A stretch of DNA of 64,000 bases from Singulisphaera acidiphila DSM 18658 (lineage in GTDB: Bacteria; Planctomycetota; Planctomycetia; Isosphaerales; Isosphaeraceae): positions 4,154,001 to 4,218,000 of the forward strand of contig NC_019892.1 of NCBI RefSeq assembly GCF_000242455.2. The letters run 5' to 3'. The notes beneath the pieces are model-generated. The model ran no database searches and was not told where the DNA came from. It was given only the letters and a program-made list of their open reading frames with translations. The stretch's first letter is position 1. Each line of letters opens with the position of its first letter. Below are positions 27,874 through 36,931 of the stretch, one piece after another. The position numbers were made by a program, and so were the translations under genes.

Positions 27874-29157
27874 CTATTCCGCGAGGAATCGCTGGATTTC
27901 CCCCCGATGCTGCCTCAGCAGACGATCCACGTCCAGCACGCTGGGACGGTCCTTCTTCCGACGCCACGGCGGACGATACCACCAATCCACCTCACCCGCC
28001 GATTCCAGCGCGAACTGCGTCAGACGCAGCAGGCTCAGCGTCACCCATTGCGCCTGGCTTGTCCGCTCGATCGGGTTCTTCGTCCAGGCCCGGCACTCCT
28101 CCCAGCCCAGACGCTGCTTCAGGTCGCGGAATCCATCCTCTTGGCGGAAGCGAGCCGCGAACAATTCCACCATCTCCAAACCAGTCAATTCCAAGGCTGA
28201 GCCGACCAGCGTGAACCGCTTCTTGTAACCGGCCACCTCGGCCACCACCAGCTTCACAGGCACATCAGACCCGGCGACACGCCACAAGCCCACCACCTCC
28301 TTCCATCGGACCTTCCGCCTCCGGCCGTAGATGTACGCCACGGCCCGGGCCATCGTCCCCCCTGTCGGGGCGGGGGGAGCTTCCTGCCCCACTTCGGGGT
28401 CGGTCCCCGTTGGCCCTGGCGGCGCTCCGGCGGCAGGGCATGGACCCGGGCATCGTGCCGCAGCCGCGTGAGGATCTCGACCCGCGGCCACCCCTCCTCG
28501 GGGGCGATCAGGGGCCGGACCACGCTCTTCAGCGCGAAGCCGCCGTCGAAGACGGCCAGATGCCGGCCCCCGGTCGTCTCGGCCTGCTCGTGCACCAACT
28601 CGACGGCCAACTCGCACTTGGTGCGGAAGACCTCTTTGCCTCCGTTGGTCCCGGGGCGATCGGGCAGTTGCGCCTTGCGGAAGTAGAGACGCCCGGAGAT
28701 CGGCAGGAACCAGGCCGGCCGCTGTGGTTCGTGGAGTAGGGCCCCGAGGACGACCCAGTTGTGGGCCCGGACGGTGGTCGCCTGGTTGGGGCAGCGCGCG
28801 GTGTACTCGTGGAAGGTGCAGGTGCCCCAGACGTTCGCCCCGGAGCGATGGACCTTGGTGTCATCGACGGCCGAGACGTGGAAGCCGTGCCAGATCCGCC
28901 CCGGGGCCTTCTCGATCGAGCGGGTCAGGGCGACGGTGACCCTGCGGGTGTGCCAGACGCCGTACTCGGCGAAGCTCTCCAGGCCCTTCCAGTCGTCGGG
29001 CCGTTCGATGGCGATGAGGCACTGGGTGACGGTGTGCTCCTCGACGTTGAGGGCCAGGGCCGTGATCCATTCGGCGAAATCCGGGTTTTGTGAAGGCGAA
29101 ATGGAACCGTTGGAGGAGGCCTTGCCAGATCGACCAGAGCAACGTAGCGTCGGTCAT
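27874..29157 (-). pseudogene. Decayed IS701-like DDE transposase
   Basis: Three frames together rebuild one transposase. It starts MTDATLLWSIWQGLLQRFHF, shifts at the A-run at 29085-29088 into PDFAEWITALALNVEEHTVT, then carries SAVDDTKVHRSG (first Asp) and HLAVFDGGFALKSVVRPL (second Asp). It shifts again at the six-base G/C run at 28357-28362 into TMARAVAYIYGRRRKVRW and RFRQEDGFRDLKQRLG (Glu). The catalytic residues survive, but two frameshifts break the gene. Terminal repeats were not found. Confidence 0.72.
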
Positions 29158-29618
29158 TGGGGCATCTCCGAGTGGGACTCGATGGGGTCGTAAGCACCCA
29201 TCAAAATCCGCTCACGAAATACCCCTTTCAATGCGATGCGAGCGTACAGTCAGGCTGTATCGTTTCCGGGAAAGTACTACTTAAGGGCACATTTCCTTTC
29301 ATAGTAAGGCCGACGTTCAGACCAAAAAGCCTGGTCCTGATCCAGTCAACGTCCGCCGGAGGGAAGAGGCGGTAGAGTGTGCTCCGAACCAAGCCTCACC
29401 TCGGCCGACCTCAAGAAGAAAACCAGTGGGTTCGATCTCTCCGTCACCTTGACGGAGAATCTGAGAAGAGACCACGACTTGGCAATCCTCCTGCGATCCC
29501 CTCTCATCTTCGTTGCAACAAAGCCCGCGCATCGCCAGGATAGAGAGTGATTCGCACGGACGATCTTCGAACCCTGTCGCTCCTTTTGAGTTGAGTGTGA
29601 TCCTTGGGAAACCTATCC
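29158..29618. other. Intergenic stretch after the IS cluster
   Basis: About 460 bases. A 71-codon minus-strand frame at 29317-29532 shows no known motif. I see no inverted repeat matching the left side of the transposase relic. The region feeds into the fumarase gene. Confidence 0.4.
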
Positions 29619-31244
29619 ATGCCGGAGTTTGTGTACCAGGCCCCGTTTCCGCTCGGTCCCGACCCGATCTCGTATCGTCATCTGACTTCGGATTTTGTCT
29701 CCACCGTGGTATTCGAGGGGCAAGAGATCCTCAAGGTGGCGCCAGAGGGCCTTTCGATGCTGGCGAGGGAGGCCTTCCGCGACGTTTCGTTTCTCTATCG
29801 CGAGGCGCATCTCGCCAAAGTTGCCGCGATCTTCGATGATCCCGAGGCCTCGCCCAATGACCGGGGGGTTGCCCTGGCCTTGCTCAAGAACGCGGTCGTG
29901 GCCTCGGGCTTCAAGTTGCCGATGTGCCAGGACACCGGCACAGCCACGATCGTCGCCAAAAAAGGCCAGCGGGTCTGGACCAGTGTCGTGGACGAGGAGT
30001 GGCTCTCGCGGGGAATCTTCGAGACCTATCAGAAGGAAAATCTGCGATACTCCCAGACCGTCCCACTCTCGATGTTCGAGGAAGCCAATACCGGAACGAA
30101 CCTGCCGGCTCAGATCGACATCATGGCCACGAACGGGGGAACGTATGAGTTCCTCTTCGTGGCCAAAGGGGGGGGCTCGGCCAACAAGTCGCTCCTCTTC
30201 CAGGAGACCAAGGCTCTCCTCAACCCGGCGAGCCTGGAGAAATTCCTCGATCAGAAATTGCGCTCGCTAGGCACGGCCGCGTGCCCCCCCTACCACCTCG
30301 CGATCGTGATCGGGGGGACCTCGGCCGAGGCGACGATGAAAACCGTGAAGCTCGCCAGCGCAGGCTACCTCGATCACCTGCCGACCGAAGGGAACACGCT
30401 GGGTCATGCATTCCGCGACCTGGAGCTCGAGGAGAAAGTCGTGGCACTGGCGCGGCGCAGTGGGATCGGGGCCCAGTTCGGCGGCAAGTACTTCGCCCTT
30501 GATGCCCGAGTCATCCGCTTACCGCGCCACGGGGCCTCATGTCCCGTCGGGATTGGCGTCTCCTGCTCGGCGGATCGCAACCTCAAGGCGCGGATCGACC
30601 GCGACGGCCTCTGGGTCGAGGCCTTGGAGCGCAACCCCGCGCGATTCCTCCCCGGCGCGCACCGCGCGGGGCTCGGTGCGGAGCACGGTGTTGCGATTAA
30701 CCTCAACCGCCCGATGAACGAGATCCTCGCCGAGCTATCACGGTATCCCGTCGCCACCCCGTTGCGGTTGACCGGGACCATCGTCGTCGCTCGCGACATC
30801 GCACATGCCAAGATCAAGGAACGCCTCGATCGCGGCGAGACAATGCCCACCTACCTCAAAGACCATCCGGTCTACTACGCCGGGCCCGCCAAGACGCCCG
30901 AGGGGCTCCCCTCAGGATCGTTCGGGCCAACGACAGCAGGCCGCATGGACAGCTACGTCGACCTCTTCCAGTCGAACGGCGGGTCGATGATCATGATTGC
31001 CAAGGGCAACCGCTCAAAGGCCGTGACCGACGCCTGCAAGGCGCACGGCGGTTTCTACCTCGGCTCCATCGGCGGGCCCGCCGCGCTCTTGGCCCAGGAA
31101 AACATCAAAGGGGTCGATCTCCTCGAATACCCCGAACTCGGCATGGAGGCCGTCTACAAGATCGATGTCGTCGACTTCCCGGCGTTCATCCTCGTCGACG
31201 ACAAGGGGAATGAATTCTTCAGCCAACTCCCCGTGCTCTCGTAA
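29619..31244 (+). CDS. fumA: Class I fumarate hydratase (Fe-S dependent)
   Basis: A 541-residue enzyme that interconverts fumarate and malate in the TCA cycle. It has the two-part architecture of FumA/FumB: an alpha-type domain then a C-terminal beta-type domain (MPTYLKDHPVYYAGPAKTPE, then GSFGPTTAGRMD). Candidate [4Fe-4S] cysteines lie in PMCQDTGTATI (about Cys103), GTAACPPYHLAIVIGG and GVSCSADRNLK. The length is normal. The ATG at 29619 is chosen over a TTG five codons upstream. The enzyme should be oxygen-sensitive and cytoplasmic. No operon partner is seen. Confidence 0.92.
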   Translation: MPEFVYQAPFPLGPDPISYRHLTSDFVSTVVFEGQEILKVAPEGLSMLAREAFRDVSFLYREAHLAKVAAIFDDPEASPNDRGVALALLKNAVVASGFKLPMCQDTGTATIVAKKGQRVWTSVVDEEWLSRGIFETYQKENLRYSQTVPLSMFEEANTGTNLPAQIDIMATNGGTYEFLFVAKGGGSANKSLLFQETKALLNPASLEKFLDQKLRSLGTAACPPYHLAIVIGGTSAEATMKTVKLASAGYLDHLPTEGNTLGHAFRDLELEEKVVALARRSGIGAQFGGKYFALDARVIRLPRHGASCPVGIGVSCSADRNLKARIDRDGLWVEALERNPARFLPGAHRAGLGAEHGVAINLNRPMNEILAELSRYPVATPLRLTGTIVVARDIAHAKIKERLDRGETMPTYLKDHPVYYAGPAKTPEGLPSGSFGPTTAGRMDSYVDLFQSNGGSMIMIAKGNRSKAVTDACKAHGGFYLGSIGGPAALLAQENIKGVDLLEYPELGMEAVYKIDVVDFPAFILVDDKGNEFFSQLPVLS

Positions 31245-31407
31245 CCGGACGAACGCCTGTGGAATCGAGAGGTGCCAGGAACCGTCTTTGTCTTCTGCCC
31301 TGACGGCTTGCCACCTGCATGAAGGGGAGAATTCCTGGCATCCTGCTGCAAATCTGCAATTTTCGGTCCCCTGGAAGCATCAACGAGGATTGACAGCGAG
31401 TCCCGGT

Positions 31408-31427
31408 GGGCGAGGCCAGCCTCGCCC
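31408..31427. terminator. Hairpin between convergent genes
   Basis: GGGCGAGGC, CA, GCCTCGCCC: a 9-bp perfect stem between the fumarase stop and the stop of the Gly/Tyr-rich gene. It could terminate both transcripts, but no U-run follows on either side. Confidence 0.45.
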
Positions 31428-31439
31428 GCCCGAGACGGA

Positions 31440-31925
31440 TTAGCGGGCGACTGGGTAGTAGAAATAAGTCCCAGTGGCCGGGTTGTAGTAGAGCGGGTAA
31501 CGGTAGCCGTCGCCCGGCTCGTAAGTCTGGTTCGTGAGGTAGGGGGCCGAAGTGGTTGTTGTGACCACGTCTGTCGTCGGGGCGTACGAGTAGCCGCTGG
31601 AATAAGTGGAGTACGGGTAAGACGTCCCGTAGTAGTCATTCCCGTACCCGTAACCATTGCCATAACCGTAGCCATAGCCAAGCCCGTACCCGAAGAGCCC
31701 GTAGCCGCCGAACCCACCGTAGTATCCGTACCCCCTGCCGTAGCCGCCTCCGTAGCCACCGCGGTATCCCCCACCGCCGTGATACCCTCCCCCGCCGTGT
31801 CCGCCACCGCCGCCGTGACCACCACCACCACCGCCGCCGCGCCCAAAGGCCGGCGAGATCGAGCATGCCATCACCATCATTGCCAATGCCGCCGCCTTCG
31901 GGGCGAATCCGCTCATGAGGCTCAT
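31440..31925 (-). CDS. Secreted Gly/Tyr-rich repeat protein
   Basis: A 161-residue protein. The signal peptide (AAALAMMVMACSISPAFG) is followed by GGGG/GHGGGG repeats, a GYGYGYGNGYGYG tract, and a distinct C-terminal block: VTTTTSAPYLTNQTYEPGDG, then YPLYYNPATGTYFYYPVAR. The start at 31925 follows GGGAGAGCAGCA; a longer frame to 31991 is unsupported. The repeats resemble the protein at 18159-18512, but this one has an extra terminal domain that could anchor or pack it. An outer-surface role is a guess. Confidence 0.72.
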   Translation of the reverse strand: MSLMSGFAPKAAALAMMVMACSISPAFGRGGGGGGGHGGGGGHGGGGYHGGGGYRGGYGGGYGRGYGYYGGFGGYGLFGYGLGYGYGYGNGYGYGNDYYGTSYPYSTYSSGYSYAPTTDVVTTTTSAPYLTNQTYEPGDGYRYPLYYNPATGTYFYYPVAR

Positions 31926-32217
31926 TGCTGCTCTCCCTATGTCTTGAGAAGTTGTGGAACGAACCGGACGGATCTCCGGGTCGGCTCGCACAAACTTCCT
32001 ACGTCGGTGGGACGAGTCGAGATCGTTCGCTCTCCCGGATCGTTACGGCAATCTTGGGCAGGCGATCCCTTTGCAGGCCTGGCGGGGCATCGAGAACGGC
32101 CCAGGAGACCGAGCCGCGACGATAAGGGTGGGGGCCTGTAACGGAGCGAGTAAAAGGGGTTCCTCACTTTTGTTTTGGCAAGACCCCATATCCCGGACCT
32201 TCCCGCCTGTGGCTCAG
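31926..32217. other. Intergenic stretch before the comM-end repeat
   Basis: About 290 bases. No gene was recognised. Sequence similar to the 3' end of comM begins at 32218. Confidence 0.45.
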
Positions 32218-32325
32218 GCCCAGACGGAACGAGCGAGCGAGCGGTATCCGACGGCCTCGGCGATGTGTTGGAGGAGAAGGATCTCGCCCCTTGAGGTCGG
32301 ACACGGTGCGGACAACTCGCAGTAA
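32218..32325 (-). repeat. Decayed second copy of the comM 3' end
   Basis: It aligns by eye with 33424-33532, the last ~36 codons of comM, in the same orientation. Identity is roughly 85%, including identical blocks such as CCGACGGCCTCGGCGATGTG. A 2-base deletion removes the reading frame. Similarity stops abruptly on both sides. The two copies flank the antitoxin-toxin pair. Confidence 0.8.
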
Positions 32326-32375
32326 CTTTCGACGTGACAGTTGATGGGGTCGAGAAAACGGACGATCAAAGTTTC

Positions 32376-32760
32376 TCAGTCGAGAAGTCCTTGTTCCCCC
32401 ATCAAATCGACATAGTCAGCCTTGATTTGCCTTGTCTGGGAGATACCTGCTCTCATCCGTGCGAGAAGTTCAGCCGACACGGGGTCGCTCGGCAAAACTA
32501 CGCCTCCATCCCGAAGCTTCAGAAGTTGATCTGTGGTCGCACACCTGGCGTGGCCATAGGAAATACACGTCTTGTGTTCAACAAACGGGTGTTCTCCCGC
32601 GTTTATGATGCATACCTCCTCCTTTCGTCACATCATAGCTGGTCATGCTGACGAAAAGAACGCGGCCAGGATGGTTCACAGGGTCTGAAATGATCACCCA
32701 CAGATGGCCATCGGCGGCCGTACTCTTGAGAAAGAAGGTATCGCCGGCATCCATGGTCAC
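32376..32760 (-). pseudogene. Frameshifted partner toxin of the Panacea antitoxin
   Basis: The start overlaps the antitoxin stop by 4 bases (ATGA). The first 47 codons read MTMDAGDTFFLKSTAADGHL, WVIISDPVNHPGRVLFVSMT, SYDVTK. Moving one base at the AAAGGAGGAGG run (32619-32625) restores VCIINAGEHPFVEHKTCISY, GHARCATTDQLLKLRDGG, down to YVDLMGEQGLLD and a stop at 32376, about 127 codons. The partner of a Panacea antitoxin is usually a toxin, but I do not recognise this fold. The break would leave the antitoxin without an active toxin unless ribosomes slip at the run. Confidence 0.68.
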
Positions 32761-33302
32761 GGCCCAAAGAGGTCATCAAGATAACGACTGGTCTCGCTGT
32801 TTTTCTCGGCAATCGCGATCAGTTCCCCCTTATTCTCTGCTCTCAAGACCTCGTCCCAAGGAATCCGCATGGTTTCGTCACCATGAAAATTATTTTTCCA
32901 TTCTGCAAAACCATGAGTGTATTCTGAGATTTCGAAGTCATCCCAGTTCCTGAATCTTTCGGCAACCTGAATGAGCTTTTCCACCTCTTGCTTGGAAAGT
33001 TGGCTTCGCCCGGGTTCCTGCTTCAACTCCACTCGATAACCGTCGGAATGAATAAAGTCGTCCCATTCGCCAGCCCTCGATCCTTCCCCTTTGATCAAAT
33101 CGTAAATTTGGGTAAGAACGGGGCCATTCTTCATGGCATAAGCGTGGTCGCCTGTGATTGTCCGTGCAGACTCAATCAACAGCTCACGATCTGCGATGTA
33201 GAGCAGCTTCAGAAGCCGAAGGCGACTCATCCGCTTTTCGTCATGATGGAGTAAAACGGCCGCCGCCTGGACCGTCTTCTCGAAGTCAAACCGGAATCGC
33301 AT
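32757..33302 (-). CDS. Panacea-domain (DUF4065) antitoxin
   Basis: A 181-residue protein. The Panacea/SocA-like domain is recognisable: MSRLRLLKLLYIADRELLIE, then GDHAYAMKNGPVLTQIYDLI, then SEYTHGFAEWKNN and IPWDEVL. This domain is a widely shared antitoxin module that can neutralise many unrelated toxins. GAGGGAGATCG precedes the ATG. The gene leads a two-gene operon with the downstream toxin-like gene. It is AT-richer than its neighbours, which suggests acquisition. Confidence 0.85.
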   Translation of the reverse strand: MRFRFDFEKTVQAAAVLLHHDEKRMSRLRLLKLLYIADRELLIESARTITGDHAYAMKNGPVLTQIYDLIKGEGSRAGEWDDFIHSDGYRVELKQEPGRSQLSKQEVEKLIQVAERFRNWDDFEISEYTHGFAEWKNNFHGDETMRIPWDEVLRAENKGELIAIAEKNSETSRYLDDLFGP

Positions 33303-33419
33303 CGATCTCCCTCCTCCTGCCTATACTGGTCAATGATATACTACCGAAAGATTTAGGTCGAGTCACTCATCTCACCGCTCCGCGCCTCCAAAGCGAGTCA
33401 AAGCCACATTCGCCCACGT

Positions 33420-34955
33420 TCACGCCCAGACGGAACGGTCAAGCGAGCGATACCCGACGGCCTCGGCGATGTGTTGGGGGAGAATGATCTCGCTCTCCTC
33501 GAGGTCGGCCATGGTCCGGGCGACTCGCAGCACCTTGTCGTGGGCCCGGGCCGAAAGGCCGAGTTCCTCCATGGCCGCCTTGAGCAGGCTGAGGGCCTCG
33601 GGCCTGAGCGGACAGAACTTGCGAACTTGCCGAGGCGTCATCCGACCGTTGACGATCGGGCCCTTGTTGCCGAAGCGTTGCGCCTGGAGGGTGCGGGCCT
33701 TGAGGACCTGGTTGAGGAACTCGGCGGAGGTCGGCCCCGGGGGGGCCTCGGTGAGCTGAGTGAAGGGGACGGCGGGAACCTCGACGTGGAGGTCAATGCG
33801 ATCGAGGAGCGGTCCGGAGATTTTGCTGAGGTATTTCTCGACCTGGGGCGGGGTGCAGTTGCAGGCGCGGCGGGGATCGCTGCGGTATCCGCAAGGGCAG
33901 GGGTTCATGGCGGCGACGAGGACGAAGTCGGCCGGGAAGGTGGTGCTCCGCAAGGCTCGGCTGATGGTGACGTGCCCTTCCTCGAGCGGCTGGCGGAGGA
34001 CTTCGAGGGTCTTGCGATTGAACTCGGGGAGCTCATCAAGGAACAACACTCCCTTATGGGCGAGACTGATCTCCCCCGGCTGGGGCGTGCTCCCGCCGCC
34101 GACGAGTCCGGCGTCGCTAACAGAGTGGTGGGGAGATCGAAACGGGCGGACAGCCATGAGCGGCTCGCCGGCGCGGAGCAAGCCCATGGCGCTATAGATC
34201 CGGGTGGTCTCGAGGCTCTCGGACGGGGTCAGAGAGGGCATGATCGTGCCAAGCCGTTTGGCGAGAAGCGTCTTGCCCGTGCCTGGCGGCCCAATCATCA
34301 GCACGTTATGGCCACCGGCAGCGGCGATGACCAGGGCCCGCTTGGCATAGTCCTGCCCTTTGACGTCAACGAAGTCCTCCTCACCGCGCGTGAGGCGGCG
34401 GAAGACCTCCTCGAGATCGACCGAACGAGGGTCGATCTCGAGTTGGCCGGAGAGGAATCCGACGGCCTCAGCGAGGCTGCTGATCGGATAAACGGGGATC
34501 CCCTCGACGACGGCGGCTTCGGAGGCGTTGGCCTCGGGGACGAGCAGGCCGTCGAACTTCTCGTGGGCGGCGGCGAGTGCCATGGCGAGCACCCCCTTGA
34601 TCGGCCGGGTCTCGCCGGTAAGGGCGAGCTCACCGACGACAGCGTACCGTCCCGGTCGCTCGATGGCCGCCTGCCCGCTACCGACGAGCATCCCCAAGGC
34701 GATGGGGAGGTCAAAGCCGCTGGCCTCTTTTTTGAGATCGGCCGGAGCGAGGTTGATTACGATGCGATCAATCGGCCGGCGATATCCGGAATTGACCAGG
34801 GCCCGTTCGACGCGATGCGTGCTCTCGCGGACGGCGGCCTCGGCCAGCCCGACGAGCACGGTCTTGGGCATCGAAGTGAAGGAGATATCGACTTCAACCT
34901 CAACAGTGACCGCTTCAATTCCGACCAGGGTGAAGGAGGCAAGCTTGGCGAGCAT
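33420..34955 (-). CDS. comM: ComM/YifB-family Mg-chelatase-like AAA+ ATPase
   Basis: A 511-residue protein. Order: N-terminal ChlI-like domain (KTVLVGLAEAAVRESTHRVE), AAA+ module with Walker A GPPGTGKTLLAKRL and Walker B VLFLDELPEF, a Cys-rich patch (NPCPCGYRSDPRRACNC), and a C-terminal domain ending LPQHIAEAVGYRSLDRSVWA. ComM is a hexameric helicase that promotes branch migration during natural transformation. The start at ATG 34955 is chosen over GTG 34970. Its 3' end is repeated in decayed form at 32218-32325. Confidence 0.9.
   Translation of the reverse strand: MLAKLASFTLVGIEAVTVEVEVDISFTSMPKTVLVGLAEAAVRESTHRVERALVNSGYRRPIDRIVINLAPADLKKEASGFDLPIALGMLVGSGQAAIERPGRYAVVGELALTGETRPIKGVLAMALAAAHEKFDGLLVPEANASEAAVVEGIPVYPISSLAEAVGFLSGQLEIDPRSVDLEEVFRRLTRGEEDFVDVKGQDYAKRALVIAAAGGHNVLMIGPPGTGKTLLAKRLGTIMPSLTPSESLETTRIYSAMGLLRAGEPLMAVRPFRSPHHSVSDAGLVGGGSTPQPGEISLAHKGVLFLDELPEFNRKTLEVLRQPLEEGHVTISRALRSTTFPADFVLVAAMNPCPCGYRSDPRRACNCTPPQVEKYLSKISGPLLDRIDLHVEVPAVPFTQLTEAPPGPTSAEFLNQVLKARTLQAQRFGNKGPIVNGRMTPRQVRKFCPLRPEALSLLKAAMEELGLSARAHDKVLRVARTMADLEESEIILPQHIAEAVGYRSLDRSVWA
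33424..33532 (-). repeat. comM 3' end, intact copy of the flanking repeat
   Basis: This is the part of comM that matches 32218-32325. The matching ends sharply just before the comM stop codon region on one side and within the gene on the other. Confidence 0.8.
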
Positions 34956-35273
34956 GAAGGCCTCAACCACCCAATAGGGATGTGCATCGCCATCGGCACC
35001 TTTGCCGGGGCATGATTCACATCAGCTTAGCATGAGGGGAAGTGTGATTCATCCTGCTGCCAGATAATCTTGCAAAGATCACAACAGGAAACGTTGGGAA
35101 TCGGCAACCACTGTCTTGGTTCTCCTGCCAATCCATGAGGTCTGATCGTCTCAGTGCTCACGATCGTTGGTCTCCGCCTCTCGACGGCACGGGGCCAACG
35201 GCAAATTCAAGCCCCGAGCCTTCGAATCGCCCATTCCTTCAGTAAGCCAAATCCGGGCGCATCGACCTCGACT
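34956..35273. other. Intergenic stretch upstream of comM
   Basis: About 320 bases. No gene was recognised; it probably holds the comM promoter and the decayed end of the transporter gene. Confidence 0.4.
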
Positions 35274-35732
35274 TCACCACGGTGATGGTCTAACACCGGA
35301 GGCGATGCAGACCCCGAGTAGGAACGCCCAGAACAAAGCAATGTGCATCGCCAGGATGGACCAGAACCCGGCCGCCGCAACGATCAAGAGGCCGGTGATA
35401 ATGCCCCTTTATACATACCCCAACTTCGTCGCCAGCCACCCGGCTGGAAGCGCCATCAAGAAGTAGCCCAGATAGTGCGTGAACTGCACCCTGGCGGATT
35501 GGGCCAAGGACAAGTGCAGCTCCTTCTGAAAATGCTTGTCCATCACGTCGATCATCCCGTTGCAGAAGCTCCAGAGGGCAAATAGTAAGACGAGGAGGAC
35601 GAAGGTGAAAGTGACATTCTTGCCATCGTAAGTGGCGAGCACACCTTGATCCAAGGCCGAAGGCGGGGCCTGGAGCGGCATCGGGCTCGGATCGGGTGGG
35701 GGAAATTCTGCGCCTTGGGGTTGGGTGCTCAT
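35274..35732 (-). pseudogene. Broken FucP-like MFS sugar transporter
   Basis: The first 107 codons show the N-terminus of a FucP-type sugar:H+ symporter: FALWSFCNGMIDVMDKHFQK, then VQFTHYLGYFLMALPAGWLA. A stop (TAA at 35409-35411) follows LGYV. The same frame continues with RGIITGLLIVAAAGFW and FLLGVC before ending at 35274. The intact protein would be about 400 residues, so most of it is gone. The start overlaps the kinase stop by 4 bases, so kinase and transporter once formed one sugar-use operon. Confidence 0.75.
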
Positions 35733-36634
35733 AAGGTGTCCTCCGGAGCAGAGGCGGCGAAGAGCTTCAACGTGTCCGGGATGGACGGTGTTCCCCCCGG
35801 CTGGGAACAGACGAAGGCGGCGACTTCATTGGCGTGGCGGTTGATCGCATCGAGCGGGCGGCCGGCCAGGAGCCCGACCACCAGGCAGGCGGTGAAAGCG
35901 TCGCCGGCGCCGATGGTGTCGCAGACCTCGGCGGGCCGCCCCGGATGATCGGACCAGCGACCGTCGGCCCAGAGCAGGCTGCCGCCGGCCCCGCGTGTCA
36001 AGGCCACCAGCGAGAGCCCGAAGCGGCCGGCCAATTCCTCCATCCCTTCGCGCACGCCTGCGTGGAGGCCGAACAGCGCCGCAAGCTCGGGCAGTTCGAC
36101 GTCGTTCAGCTTGAGGACGTCGGCCAACTTCAGCGAGTAGGCGATCACGTCCCGGTCGATGAACGGGGGTCGGAGGTTCACGTCGAAGACGCGGAGCGCC
36201 TCGGGTCGGGCGGCCGAGACAAGAGAGCGGATTGCCCGGCGAGCGGGTTCGCTCCGCTGGGCGAGACTGCCAAAGCAGACGGCGTCGGCCGCGCGGGCCA
36301 AGGCGAGGCCAGCCTCGTCGGCCCCGATTCGGTCCCAGGCGACGTGCTCATGGATGGTGAAGCGCGGTTGTCCGTCGGCGGCCAGGGTGACACTCACCGT
36401 GCCTGTCGGCCAGGTGGGGTCCACTTGCACCGTCTCGGTCGGCAAGCTCAGGAGCCGGAATCGCTCCAGCACTTGCCGGCCGAGGTCGTCGTCGCCGACC
36501 CGCGTTACCAGCCCTGCAAGGGCTCCGAGCGAGCGACAGTGAAAGGTGAAGTTGGCGGGTGCCCCACCGAGTTGCTTGCCTGTCGGCAGCAAATCCCAGA
36601 GCACTTCGCCGACGGCAAGAATCTTGCAGCTCAT
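35729..36634 (-). CDS. PfkB-family sugar kinase (fructokinase-like)
   Basis: A 301-residue kinase. The start motif is ILAVGEVLWDLLPTGKQLGG APANF, with the conserved GGAPANF; the C-terminal signature is CDTIGAGDAFTACLV, with the catalytic Asp in GAGDAF. The family phosphorylates sugars such as fructose; the substrate is not certain. ATG 36634 is chosen since the homology begins there; a frame to 36919 adds unlikely residues. It is encoded upstream of the broken transporter. Confidence 0.87.
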   Translation of the reverse strand: MSCKILAVGEVLWDLLPTGKQLGGAPANFTFHCRSLGALAGLVTRVGDDDLGRQVLERFRLLSLPTETVQVDPTWPTGTVSVTLAADGQPRFTIHEHVAWDRIGADEAGLALARAADAVCFGSLAQRSEPARRAIRSLVSAARPEALRVFDVNLRPPFIDRDVIAYSLKLADVLKLNDVELPELAALFGLHAGVREGMEELAGRFGLSLVALTRGAGGSLLWADGRWSDHPGRPAEVCDTIGAGDAFTACLVVGLLAGRPLDAINRHANEVAAFVCSQPGGTPSIPDTLKLFAASAPEDTL

Positions 36635-36931
36635 AAGCCCGGCCTCGCGTCTCTGGCCGCATCCGCTCCGTGGTGGTATGAATCCACGGCGATCACTCTC
36701 GAAAAATGATCGCAGACGACCGGTGACGCGATGCGTGCCAGTAAAATCAATGTATTGAGAATTCGACAGAACCGACCAGGAAGTTTTGCAGGAATTCCGC
36801 GTGGCATCGCGCCCCGGCTTTTTCCTCGTAAGACCTGGCGTCTTGAAAAAAGTGGGGGAGGCCAGGAGCCTTGAAAACGGTAAACTGCCAGGACAGAGAT
36901 CTCCTTTCCCCCCCAACAAAACGAGACCTCC

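Noticed and set aside
28357..28362. Programmed frameshift in the IS701-like transposase
   Set aside because: A second frameshift near the N-terminus shows that the gene is decaying, so a programmed shift is not needed; it stays only a weak alternative.
31440..31925. GGT/GGC-rich repeats considered as a CRISPR-like or tandem-repeat array
   Set aside because: The repeats are codon repeats of a Gly/Tyr-rich protein, with no spacer structure.
33471..35015. Long plus-strand open frame (514 codons) opposite comM
   Set aside because: ComM motifs (Walker A and B) are on the minus strand; the plus frame is a mirror of it.
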